Assembly: GCF_013372205.1 (NCBI RefSeq)
Contig: NZ_CP053831.1
Coordinates: 558,001 to 622,000, forward strand
DNA from: Campylobacter mucosalis
Lineage (GTDB): Bacteria; Campylobacterota; Campylobacteria; Campylobacterales; Campylobacteraceae
Direction: 5' to 3'
DNA: 64,000 nucleotides
The notes beneath the pieces were generated by a model. It saw nothing but the letters and a program-made list of their open reading frames with translations. It was not told the DNA's origin and did no database searches. Shown piece by piece: positions 25,625 through 34,092 of this stretch (position 1 is its first letter; each line of letters begins with the position of its first letter). The translations under genes were made by a program, and so were the position numbers.

Positions 25625-26473
25625 TTATTTTATAAAATGAAGAGCAATTGCTACGACTGAAATAATAAAATTTACTACACATAAAAGATAAATTTTTATA
25701 TTGCTTTGGTTTTGAATTTTAGCGATAATTTCGGCGTTATTTGCAATTCTTTGAGCATTTTGTTCTATTAGTTTAGACTGCTCGTCGTCTAGGATGTTTT
25801 TGTTATTCTTAAATTCTTTAAAAATTTCTGAGTGCCTGGCTAGTGTATCCTTGTTTTTAGCTATTGTATTTTGGTTTTCTTGTATTGCTTGTGATTGCTC
25901 GTCATCAAGTTTGCTTTTTTCGTCAAGCCTATTGTTAATATTTTTTATATCTTGCTCGCGTTTAATCTCTTGTTCGGCATATTTTTGTGCAGATTCAAGC
26001 ATATAGTTTGCTATTTGAGTATCTTGTTCACTAAGTTTTACTATATGTCCATCTCTATCTTTAAAGCCTTTGGCAATGATATGAGATATATGTTGGCTCA
26101 TATGCATTGAAAATAGTGCCGAAATTTGCGTTAGTTTTATTGCTTCTTGTTGTAATTTTGCTAGCTCTGCTACTGCTTCATTTGTCATACTTTGTGCTTT
26201 GATAATTAAACGCTGTCTTGCCCTTAGTATATCTGTGTCATTTTTTCCAAATAAACCGCCAGTAGTAAAATTTGTTATTTTGTCAAACATACCAGCTTTA
26301 TCACTAGAATTTTCAGCTTCACTACTTAGTTCTTTTGCTTCTTTGATTTTCTTGTTTAAACCATTTATCGCTGAAAATATTTCATCTGTTTTTTCTTTTG
26401 CTAGTATTTCAACCTGTTTTGGATCGCCTGTGGTTAGGATATTTTTTTCATCTATCGTGATAAGATTACTCAT
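25625..26473 (-). CDS. tail-anchored coiled-coil protein, partner of the HNH membrane protein
   Basis: 282 residues: a soluble, highly charged, mostly helical protein with heptad-like stretches around 25-55, 100-150 and 170-250, and one C-terminal membrane helix (about 262-280, IYLLCVVNFIISVVAIALHF). No signal peptide, so it should be tail-anchored in the inner membrane facing the cytoplasm. Internal repetition is seen: LDDEQSQAIQENQNTIAKNK and LDDEQSKLIEQNAQRIANNA are about 35 residues apart. The ATG overlaps the stop of the upstream HNH gene by four bases. No named family recognised. Confidence 0.8.
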   Translation of the reverse strand: MSNLITIDEKNILTTGDPKQVEILAKEKTDEIFSAINGLNKKIKEAKELSSEAENSSDKAGMFDKITNFTTGGLFGKNDTDILRARQRLIIKAQSMTNEAVAELAKLQQEAIKLTQISALFSMHMSQHISHIIAKGFKDRDGHIVKLSEQDTQIANYMLESAQKYAEQEIKREQDIKNINNRLDEKSKLDDEQSQAIQENQNTIAKNKDTLARHSEIFKEFKNNKNILDDEQSKLIEQNAQRIANNAEIIAKIQNQSNIKIYLLCVVNFIISVVAIALHFIK

Positions 26474-28137
26474 TTTTGTTCCTTTAATTTTTGCATTATG
26501 CTATCAAATTCTGATATTTTTTGCTCAGAGTTTAAAAGGCTTTCATCTATTTGGGCTTGAGTATTTTTTATTATTTCAAAGCTTTGCTTTGCTCCTGCGA
26601 AAATAGTGTTATATCCGTCTGCTAAAACAAAGTAAGTTTGCGCAATTTTATACTGAACTATCTCGCCAGTTTTGGTAAGTATTTGAATTCTCAGCCTGCT
26701 CTCTTTATTTTCACTTCTTGCCTTATCCATAAAGTATAGTGCAATAGTTGTTAAAAGTCCGCCACAAAGTGCACTTAATGTAACAGCTATGGCACCACCA
26801 AGCGTATGCTCGGTGCTTATTGGAATTTGCATAAGTGGTGCTAAGCCAGGAACGCAATTAAGTAACTTATCTATCGCTTCTGTTAGCCCAAGTGATAAAG
26901 CTCCAATCAACCCTGCTGTCAAAATCTTTAGTGCCTGATAATTTACCTCATCTTGTGACATATTGTGTGGAGGATTTATCAAGATTTTTAGAGCCTGAGC
27001 AAGTGAAACAAACCCAGCTCTAATCATATTTACAAAGCGTTTTAGTGTTGTTGCAAATAGATTTATAACAAAGGTAAGAATATTTGATAAAAATGCAGTA
27101 ACTCCAGCTTCTATTGAACCTGTAAAAATATCTTTCCATTTTTCTTTAATTTGCTTAAACGTTTCACTAAGTCTTGTTTTAAAACGCTCAAAAATTTCTT
27201 TTAACGATTCTTTTTTGGAATTTTTAAAAGTAGTGTGAATTTCGATAAAAATTGCTTGCATTAGATCTCTAAGCACAACACCAAATGCTGAATATATTGC
27301 AGTATTTACGGCGTCATTAGCACCAGTTTTTGCAAGATCGGCACTGTATTTTTTAAGTGCTTTTTTGTTTATTTCACTTTTTATATGATTTCTAGCATTA
27401 TGGTCTGCATTGAGTGCTTTTTCTTTATTTATATCATATTTTTGAGCCTTTGTTTGACCAGTTTGCTTATCTATTTTTTTCAAAAAATCACTCATTTTCA
27501 TATCGCCTTTTGACTGATTTAAACTAGCGTCAGTAAAAGCTAAATTCTCTTTTGAAGTTGCTATCTTAGCTCTCTCCTCTGGTGTTGCAAAAAGATGATT
27601 TTTAGCTGTACTTTCTATCTCTTTAGCCGAAACAATGTGATCTAAATGAGTTCTGCCATCCTTTGGGAGTGGTTTGCCTGTGTATACATCTATTATCGTA
27701 GTAGTATTTTGAAACGCCTCTTTTCTTAGTTTTGGTAGTGGCTCATCGTAGCCTACATCTTTTCTTACAGTCGCCCAGTCACTGGCTTGATTATTTTTAA
27801 AGTCTTCATATTTTTTTGCGTCGTTTTGATTTGCAGTTATACCTTTTTCAAAGTTGTGTGTTGTCGTTACGCTCCCGCCATCTCTTGCGTCTATAAAAAG
27901 TGATGCTAACCCAAATTGTGATGTGATAGTGTCTATTACATTATTTTTACAAAGCTCAAGCAGTGTGGCATTTTGTTCTTTTGGTAAATTTGAGCGTAAA
28001 TTTTCAAGATCATTTAAAGCTTCTTCTAGTCCTTGTGTGATAGTAATTTTAAAAACATCTTGCTCTGAAATTCTATCAAAATCTATCTCGTGTACACTGA
28101 AATCAGTATTTAAAAAGTCTATTTGCTGTTCTTGCAT
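26470..28137 (-). CDS. membrane-associated HNH-nuclease-like protein
   Basis: 555 residues. The N-terminal third is soluble and carries an HNH-type motif: VYTGKPLPKDGRTHLDHIVS (151-170, with D166-H167), then ENLAFTDASLNQSKGDM (197-213, with N198 and N207), the usual spacing of a beta-beta-alpha metal finger but without zinc cysteines. The middle is charged and helical. The second half has hydrophobic segments near 343-363, 404-424 and 445-470, and a charged tail of about 85 residues. AGGTGG precedes the ATG. It is co-expressed with the tail-anchored coiled-coil protein. The pair looks like a membrane-bound nuclease effector; anti-phage defence is inferred only. Confidence 0.8.
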   Translation of the reverse strand: MQEQQIDFLNTDFSVHEIDFDRISEQDVFKITITQGLEEALNDLENLRSNLPKEQNATLLELCKNNVIDTITSQFGLASLFIDARDGGSVTTTHNFEKGITANQNDAKKYEDFKNNQASDWATVRKDVGYDEPLPKLRKEAFQNTTTIIDVYTGKPLPKDGRTHLDHIVSAKEIESTAKNHLFATPEERAKIATSKENLAFTDASLNQSKGDMKMSDFLKKIDKQTGQTKAQKYDINKEKALNADHNARNHIKSEINKKALKKYSADLAKTGANDAVNTAIYSAFGVVLRDLMQAIFIEIHTTFKNSKKESLKEIFERFKTRLSETFKQIKEKWKDIFTGSIEAGVTAFLSNILTFVINLFATTLKRFVNMIRAGFVSLAQALKILINPPHNMSQDEVNYQALKILTAGLIGALSLGLTEAIDKLLNCVPGLAPLMQIPISTEHTLGGAIAVTLSALCGGLLTTIALYFMDKARSENKESRLRIQILTKTGEIVQYKIAQTYFVLADGYNTIFAGAKQSFEIIKNTQAQIDESLLNSEQKISEFDSIMQKLKEQK

Positions 28138-28189
28138 TATGCCACCTTTTTGAAGTTTTATAGAAAATTGTACTTTATTTATATAAAAT

Positions 28190-28657
28190 TTAAATTACAC
28201 TAATCCCAAATTTTAACAAAACACCATATACCATAGCACTAGCGATACCAGCGACAAACCCAGCGACCAAATCATCGCCCATAACGCCAAGACCGCCTTT
28301 TACGTTTCTATCAATCCTGCCAATTATCGACGGCTTTGTGATGTCAAAAATTCTAAAAAATATAAGCGATAAAATCATCTGTGTAATAGTAGTCCCACTT
28401 ATAACAAACGCGAGCCAAACCCCTGCTACTTCGTCTATAACGATACTTTGGTGGTCGTGTTCACCAGTTTTTTTCTCATATTCGTTTATTACGTTAATTG
28501 CAACGAGTGAGATTAGTATCGTTGCTAAAAACAAAGTAGTGGCTGAGAAAAATTTAAGCACAAAAAACGCCACAATGGTCGCAGCAATAGAACCAGCTGT
28601 TCCAGGTGCTTTTGGACTAAGACCAGCTCCAAAAAATGTCAAAAATACTCTTTGCAT
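28190..28657 (-). CDS. pgpA: phosphatidylglycerophosphatase A
   Basis: 155 residues with the PgpA signature: SPKAPGTAGS near the start, IVIDEVAGVW (about 72-81), FRIFDITKPSIIGRID and GVMGDDLVAG. Four membrane helices. It removes phosphate from phosphatidylglycerophosphate in phospholipid synthesis. The gene lies nine bases behind the sulfurylase-like gene, as in C. jejuni (Cj1610). Confidence 0.93.
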   Translation of the reverse strand: MQRVFLTFFGAGLSPKAPGTAGSIAATIVAFFVLKFFSATTLFLATILISLVAINVINEYEKKTGEHDHQSIVIDEVAGVWLAFVISGTTITQMILSLIFFRIFDITKPSIIGRIDRNVKGGLGVMGDDLVAGFVAGIASAMVYGVLLKFGISVI

Positions 28658-28666
28658 AAAATTCCT

Positions 28667-29821
28667 TTAAGTCATAGATGATGTTTGATAAAGCTTCATA
28701 AGTTCTTTATAGAAGTCCTGATCGCTTCTAGGCTCGATAAGCCCAATATTTGGAAATAGATCGTCGCATAGTTTTTGGACATTTTTAAAGCGATTTGGGA
28801 AAATTTTACTTAAAATAAATGCCGAAATATCTGGTCTCATAAGTATCGCAGGTGGCATAATACCGCTAAATAAAAGCTCCTTTATCGTGTGCGGATGATA
28901 CTTTATGTGATGATGTCCGCCGTGTGGGCAAGTTTTTGTGCTGACAAGAGTTTTGCACTGATTACAATAGACAAGCTCCGGGAGTATGACTATTTGCATA
29001 TTTAGCTCTTTTGTTGCTTCATCAAGCATAGTGTGTGCCTTGTTTTGATCAAAAAACATACCGATTCCACTGTGATTTTGTCCGATGACTAGCTTGTTTG
29101 CACCAAGTCTGTGAGCTGCTATGCACTCCAAATTTGGGTTTTGGTGTGAGCTAAATAAGTTCGTATTTTTAAAAGGGATGACTACGACCCTTTTTTGTGG
29201 CAGGTAGTTTTGTATGAAAAACTCAAGTACACTTCTTCTTAGCTCAAAGCTTATATGCGTATCTTCATAGCTTTGAAGCAAAAATATGATTACTAAATCA
29301 GCCTTGTCTATGGTCATTCTTATAATTCGCTCGTGTGCCCTGTTAAATGGGTCTGCGGTTAGCATTAGAGCCGTTATGGTCTGTGCGTTTTGCTCCTTTT
29401 TTATGCTTTCTATTTGCAATTTTGCGTTTGCTACGTCGTTTAAAAATATCTCAAATTCGCCAGAAACTGCGATATTTCCAAGCTCTGGCTGTTTTACCGC
29501 TCCAGCACTAAAGATATTTTTTTTATACTCGTCTTTCATTTGATAAACACTGCTTACATAGATCCTTCCGACCAAATTTTGCTCAAACAAAAGATCTATC
29601 GTATCGCCACTTTTTGGCTCTAGCCCCTCTAGCTCTTTTGGTGCAAAGATAAATGGAAACGGCATTAGCTCAGAGTCAAAAAAGCCAGTTTTTATAGCCT
29701 CTTTTGCCTCTTTTTCGTTCATTAGGCTGTTAAATTTTGAAAATACCTGATTTTTGATAAGTTCTAAAGTCCCTAAGGATTGTTTTGTGATATTTAGGCT
29801 ATTTTTTCTTTGCGATATCAT
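28667..29821 (-). CDS. ATP-sulfurylase-like protein with zinc ribbon
   Basis: About 384 residues. The nucleotidyltransferase part has TADPFNRAHERIIR, close to the sulfurylase NPxHxxHE loop, and VIGQNHSGIGMFFD, close to GRDHAGVG. Four Cys/His groups near 295-312 (CNQCKTLVSTKTCPHGGHHH) suggest a zinc ribbon. ATG 29821 is chosen because it reduces overlap with the regulator to 23 bases; a start at 29863 is possible. No other sulfate-assimilation gene is present. C. jejuni Cj1609 occupies the same place; its substrate is not firmly known to me. Confidence 0.78.
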   Translation of the reverse strand: MISQRKNSLNITKQSLGTLELIKNQVFSKFNSLMNEKEAKEAIKTGFFDSELMPFPFIFAPKELEGLEPKSGDTIDLLFEQNLVGRIYVSSVYQMKDEYKKNIFSAGAVKQPELGNIAVSGEFEIFLNDVANAKLQIESIKKEQNAQTITALMLTADPFNRAHERIIRMTIDKADLVIIFLLQSYEDTHISFELRRSVLEFFIQNYLPQKRVVVIPFKNTNLFSSHQNPNLECIAAHRLGANKLVIGQNHSGIGMFFDQNKAHTMLDEATKELNMQIVILPELVYCNQCKTLVSTKTCPHGGHHHIKYHPHTIKELLFSGIMPPAILMRPDISAFILSKIFPNRFKNVQKLCDDLFPNIGLIEPRSDQDFYKELMKLYQTSSMT

Positions 29822-30689
29822 ATTTTTTTCTCTTTTCCCAAAGTGATTTTCGTGAAATTCCAAGCCTTTTTGAAAGCTCTGTATCTGGCAGCTTATCTTG
29901 ATATGTGGATATAACGTGTCTTATGTATTCATCTAAAGTTGCGATCTCGTCGATACTAAAGACCTTTTTGCCTTGTGCTATGCTTATGGTTTCAAAAGAA
30001 CAGGTTTGCTCAAAGTCATTAGTTGAGATGATTATCTTTCTTTTTCTGCAAGTGTCAAATAGCCTAGTTTTTTCATCATCTGATAAATTTTGTATACCAA
30101 GAATATAAATGTATTCGTTTTTTGCATTAAAAAGCTCAGATAAAACTTGCTCGATGTTGTTTGCGATGATGAGAGTAAAAGCTACATTATTTTTGTTTGA
30201 GTATTCATATACAAATTTATCTGCGTAGCCTATTTTTGGAGCTTTTATAAGAAGCGGGAGTTTTATTTTTTTATACTCATACTCATCTATTTTAAATTCT
30301 CTTAGTGAGTACGATATGTAGTTTTTGTAAAAATTTAATTCCTCATTTTTATGTGCATTTTGTGCAAAATGGTTGATTTTTCTTATGAGTTCTTCTATCA
30401 TAAATGGCTTTTGTATGTAGTCACTAGCTCCAGCTTCTAGCGGTTTTGATACGGTGTCGTTGCTTATGTAGGTTACTAAAAGTATTATGATAGAGCCTTT
30501 AAATTTTTCAATTACTGGATAAAAATTTTGCCCACTAAATGTGGTAGAAAGTAACACTATGTCAAAATCACCAGCGTTTAAAGCCTCTTTGATGCTACCT
30601 GCGATTTCGCACTCGTGCCCCTTATCAGCAAGTTTTGTAGCGATTGAACCTGCTAAATAAATTTCATTATCTACGATTAATACTTTCAT
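29799..30689 (-). CDS. HP1021/Cj1608-type atypical response regulator
   Basis: 296 residues. The receiver has D7 and conserved K94 (IQKPF), but the phosphoacceptor position in DIVLLSTTFSG is Ser48 instead of Asp, so ordinary phosphorylation is impossible. A middle domain is followed by a C-terminal helix-turn-helix (ELSKRLGISRKSLWEKRKKY) of Fis/NtrC type. H. pylori HP1021 and C. jejuni Cj1608 share this plan and position and bind oriC and many promoters in response to redox state. The stop and start overlap both neighbours, so it is in one transcript with ispDF. Confidence 0.88.
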   Translation of the reverse strand: MKVLIVDNEIYLAGSIATKLADKGHECEIAGSIKEALNAGDFDIVLLSTTFSGQNFYPVIEKFKGSIIILLVTYISNDTVSKPLEAGASDYIQKPFMIEELIRKINHFAQNAHKNEELNFYKNYISYSLREFKIDEYEYKKIKLPLLIKAPKIGYADKFVYEYSNKNNVAFTLIIANNIEQVLSELFNAKNEYIYILGIQNLSDDEKTRLFDTCRKRKIIISTNDFEQTCSFETISIAQGKKVFSIDEIATLDEYIRHVISTYQDKLPDTELSKRLGISRKSLWEKRKKYDIAKKK

Positions 30690-31801
30690 CTTTTCATCCA
30701 GTCAAAATATTTCAAATTTACACTTGCTATTACAGCAATACCCTCTTTTCGCCCTACAAATCCGAGCTTTTCGGTTGTGGTCGCTTTTACATTTATTTTA
30801 CAAGGCATTACGCCTAAAATTTCAGCTATATTTTGCTCCATTTTTGCCTTAAATTTTGAGATTTTTGGTGCCTGTGCCATTATCGTGATATCAGCATTTA
30901 TAAGCTCAAAACCAACACCTTGCACCATTTCATAGCTCTGCTTTAAAAGCAAGGCTGAATTTGCACCTTTGTATTTTATGTTAGTATCTGGAAAATGCTC
31001 CCCAATATCGCCAAGCCCGCTAGCTCCAAACATAGCGTCAATTAGTGCGTGAAGTGCCACGTCGCCGTCACTATGAGCTTTTAAACCTTTTTCGTATTCT
31101 AATTTTTCTCCGCACAAATAAAGCGGATAATTATCTGCAAATTCATGCACGTCAAAGCCGGTGCCTACGAAATTTTGCGTTGTAGGTGGAGTTAGATTAA
31201 GCTTAGCTAGATCCGCTTTTGTCGTGATTTTTCTAGCTTTTTCATCACCTAAAATTTGCCAAACGCTACCACCAATCGCCTTTATGGCTGAGCTATCATC
31301 TGTGTAAATTTCGCTCGTATCAAGGGCTTTTTTAAGAATTTGCGTACGTGAGAGTTGTGGGGTTTGAATAAGCTTTAAATGCTCTCTATTTATTGCCGTT
31401 TCGCCAAGATACGCCGTGTCAGCAACATTTAAAACCGGCACGATACAGTCGGCATTTTTAGCGTTTACGATGATTTTTGAAAAAAGCTCATTTGATATAA
31501 GGGGCCTAGCTATATCGCTAACTAGCACGAACTCCGAATTTACCGCACTTAACGCATTTTTTAGGCTCTCTTGTCTAGTATCTCCACCATTTATAAATTT
31601 ATAGTGTGGCGCAAATTTTTTTGAATATTCACAATCGCTTGAAACGACAATGATATCTTTAAATGTGTAAAAACTGCTCAAATTTTTAGTAGCCCAAAGC
31701 CAAAGCGGATCATCGTCAATGCGTAACCACTGCTTTTTTACGGGCATTTGCATACGTGTGCCACTTCCTGCACCAAGCATAACAAGTGTAATGTCTAGCA
31801 A
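30686..31801 (-). CDS. ispDF: bifunctional IspD/IspF
   Basis: 371 residues from TTG 31801, behind AAAGGA; the extra frame up to 31837 has no ribosome site. IspD (about 1-210) shows MLGAGSGTRMQMPVKKQW and the D-A-R-P region VSDIARPLIS. IspF (about 215-371) shows GTGFDVHEF and AHSDGDVALHALIDAMFGA with metal ligands, and a conserved end. The protein catalyses two non-adjacent steps of the MEP isoprenoid pathway, CTP transfer to MEP and formation of MEcPP. The fusion is usual in Campylobacterota. Confidence 0.94.
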   Translation of the reverse strand: MLDITLVMLGAGSGTRMQMPVKKQWLRIDDDPLWLWATKNLSSFYTFKDIIVVSSDCEYSKKFAPHYKFINGGDTRQESLKNALSAVNSEFVLVSDIARPLISNELFSKIIVNAKNADCIVPVLNVADTAYLGETAINREHLKLIQTPQLSRTQILKKALDTSEIYTDDSSAIKAIGGSVWQILGDEKARKITTKADLAKLNLTPPTTQNFVGTGFDVHEFADNYPLYLCGEKLEYEKGLKAHSDGDVALHALIDAMFGASGLGDIGEHFPDTNIKYKGANSALLLKQSYEMVQGVGFELINADITIMAQAPKISKFKAKMEQNIAEILGVMPCKINVKATTTEKLGFVGRKEGIAVIASVNLKYFDWMKR

Positions 31802-31906
31802 AATTTTTCCTTTAAAAAGTGTTACGAAATTATACACTCTAAAAACTTTAAATTTGATTTAGGCAAAAATGATAAAATGTAGGTTTTAAAATTTTAAAGG
31901 AGAAAA

Positions 31907-33007
31907 ATGTTAAGTAAAGAAAAGATTTTAGAGCGTTTAAAAAGCGTGATTTATCCGGGATTTGAAAAAGATATCGTTAGCTTTGGCTTTGTAAAAAGAG
32001 TTGAGGTGGGCGATAAGATTGAGATTGACGTTGAGATCGTAAGCTCAAATAAAGAGGTCGCTGATGAGATTAGAGCTGAAATTTCGCGTGTTTTAGGTGG
32101 AGCACAGGCTCTTATAAATATCATTCAGCCAAAAATTCCAGAGCAAAAAAGTAACAGCCAAAGTGGTAAAAATGTTGCCCCTCAGATTAAAAATTTCGTA
32201 ATGGTAAGCTCAGGCAAAGGTGGCGTGGGTAAATCAACAACGACGCTAAATTTAGCCATCTCAATGGCAAAACTTGGCAAAAAAGTAGGGATTTTAGATG
32301 CTGATATTTATGGTCCAAATATCCCAAGAATGCTCGGCGAAGTCGGCACAAATCCGCAGGTTGTGGGCAATAAGCTAAAACCGATTTTATCTCACGGCGT
32401 TGAGATGATGAGTATGGGCGTTTTAATGGAGGAGGGCACTAGCCTTATTTGGCGAGGTTCAATGATAATGAAAGCGATTGAGCAACTGCTTCGTGATGTG
32501 CTTTGGAGTGAGCTTGATGTGCTCTTTTTAGATATGCCTCCTGGCACTGGCGACGCTCAGCTAACACTTGCTCAAAGTGTGCCAGTAACGGCTGGTGTGT
32601 GCGTTACGACTCCACAAGTGGTCGCTCTTGATGATAGCAAACGTGGGCTTGATATGTTTGAAAAGCTTCACATCCCAATCGCTGGTATAGTTGAAAATAT
32701 GAGCGGATTTATCTGCCCTGATAACGGCAAAGAGTATGATATCTTTGGCAAAGGCACGACAGAGGCACTTGCTAAGATTTATAAAACACAAATTTTGGCT
32801 GAAATTCCAATAGAACCAGCCGTTAGGGTGGGTGGCGATAGCGGTAAGCCAGTAAGTTTTTATGAGCCAAACAGCATAACTGCAAAACGCTATGAAGAGG
32901 CAGCCAGAAAACTATGGGAAGTAATAGAAAAGATAAATGATGACGGCGGTGCTGATAACTCAGCAATTCAGCCAGTAATGGACGGCAAATCAGCGTGTTC
33001 TAAATAA
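31907..33007 (+). CDS. mrp: Mrp/ApbC-type Fe-S cluster carrier ATPase
   Basis: 366 residues: N-terminal MIP18/DUF59 domain (about 3-75), a linker, and a P-loop NTPase with deviant Walker A GKGGVGKS (103-110), DADIYGPNIPRMLG and DMPPGTGDAQLT. Mrp proteins hold a bridging 4Fe-4S cluster through a CxxC; here the site reads FICPDNGKEYDIF, so the second cysteine is absent, and another Cys is found only in the C-terminal SACSK. An AAAGGAGA ribosome site precedes ATG 31907. Divergent from ispDF. Confidence 0.92.
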   Translation: MLSKEKILERLKSVIYPGFEKDIVSFGFVKRVEVGDKIEIDVEIVSSNKEVADEIRAEISRVLGGAQALINIIQPKIPEQKSNSQSGKNVAPQIKNFVMVSSGKGGVGKSTTTLNLAISMAKLGKKVGILDADIYGPNIPRMLGEVGTNPQVVGNKLKPILSHGVEMMSMGVLMEEGTSLIWRGSMIMKAIEQLLRDVLWSELDVLFLDMPPGTGDAQLTLAQSVPVTAGVCVTTPQVVALDDSKRGLDMFEKLHIPIAGIVENMSGFICPDNGKEYDIFGKGTTEALAKIYKTQILAEIPIEPAVRVGGDSGKPVSFYEPNSITAKRYEEAARKLWEVIEKINDDGGADNSAIQPVMDGKSACSK

Positions 33008-33008
33008 T

Positions 33009-33037
33009 TTTAAGAGCCGTTTTGGCTCTTAAATTTT
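33009..33037. terminator. terminator between mrp and the minus-strand gene
   Basis: TTTAAGAGCC (33009-33018) pairs over ten bases with GGCTCTTAAA (33024-33033), then TTTT. It serves mrp; the A-rich left side could also serve the minus-strand gene ending at 33040. Confidence 0.8.
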
Positions 33038-33039
33038 AT

Positions 33040-33264
33040 CTAAAACCATTGTAAAACAAATTTGGCTAAATCAGAACAATACTTTAAAACAGCTTCAAAT
33101 GCGTTAAAATAGTAGAAAGTGAAACAGATGCAAGCTAAAAATACTAGCCTAAAAATTAGCTTATTTCGTCTTTGTATTCGCCTTTTTTCTCTTACTTTGT
33201 TAATTGAATCTGCAACTTTTGTGCCAATAGACACAATAGCACTAACGGTTCCAAGAAATTCCAT
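33040..33264 (-). CDS. small membrane protein behind the broken UPF0174 gene
   Basis: 74 residues: an N-terminal amphipathic stretch (EFLGTVSAIVSIGTKVADSI), a basic segment KVREKRRIQRRNK, and a membrane helix about 37-56 (LIFRLVFLACICFTFYYFNA). AAGGA precedes the ATG, which lies two bases after the last codon of the UPF0174 relic, so the two were an operon. No family recognised. It is intact while its partner is not. Confidence 0.55.
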   Translation of the reverse strand: MEFLGTVSAIVSIGTKVADSINKVREKRRIQRRNKLIFRLVFLACICFTFYYFNAFEAVLKYCSDLAKFVLQWF

Positions 33265-33265
33265 A

Positions 33266-33947
33266 CTAATCCTTTTGTTTATTTAGATAAACTTGTCTTA
33301 AAAATGCCACTTGAATTGTCACTAATATCGTTACTCTGTATGCTGGTCCAGCTATATCAATAGCTGTCCAAATGCTTGTTAAAATCTAGCCGATTGGTCC
33401 TGAAAATATACCAATAACCATTGTTAATGTCGCATTAGCAGTTAATGTTAGTCCTCTTTCTAACGCAGTTTTTGCTACCGCGTTTGCGGCAATAAGTGCT
33501 ATTTGATACGACAAAAACCACCATTTCTTATTACAGCTTGAAGTGCTATAATTACGGCGTTTGAAGTAAAATTTGTTGTTTTTAATTCAAGTCCGCTTAA
33601 CAACCTCTTTTAACTCATTTTCGTTCATTTTTGATATGCTATTGGTTAAAATTTTCATAAACATATTTTGTTCTATTGTCTCGGTATTTAAATTTTTTGT
33701 ATTTAACGCCACCACCACGAAAGATATTTAAAAACGAGTTGCCACCAAATTCTTGCAATTTAGCCATAATTGGCTCAATGTATTTTTTGTGGTCCGAATA
33801 AAATCTTTTAAAAAGTCCATTTGATGTAGGAGTTTGACTCCATCTTTCATCGCCGTCTTTACCTTTTAAAATATCCACCAGCTCATTTAACTGGCTACTT
33901 TCTAGCTCTCTTAAAAACTCTAAATTTTCATCAAATTTATAAGCCAC
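33266..33947 (-). pseudogene. UPF0174/YaaW-type (DUF3944) protein, broken by frameshifts and a stop
   Basis: The first 102 codons (33947-33639) read as the family N-terminus (FDENLEFLRELESSQLNELV, then FGGNSFLNIFRGGGVKYKK). The rest appears in pieces in other frames: SGLELKTTNFTSNAVIIALQ just downstream, then SYQIALIAANAVAKTALERG, LTANATLTMVIGIFSGPIG and TAIDIAGPAYRVTILVTIQV. At least three frame changes (near 33640, 33600 and 33520) and one TAG at 33386-33388, where the family has Trp, break the gene. The stop at 33266-33268 is the original end. The product is lost. Confidence 0.85.
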
Positions 33948-34049
33948 AATACTTCCTTGTTTAAAATTAATTAATATTTGATTTTATCAAAAAAAACGAT
34001 GTCAATAAAAAAGAGCTTAAAATTATAGTGTTTTTACAGATAGATAATT

Positions 34050-34076
34050 AAAAAAATGGCTTCGCCATGAAGCCAT
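34050..34076 (-). terminator. terminator behind the yagU relic
   Basis: On the minus strand ATGGCTTC and GAAGCCAT pair over eight bases with a five-base loop (34076-34056), followed by six T (34055-34050). Confidence 0.75.
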
Positions 34077-34092
34077 AAATGTCATAAAGTAG

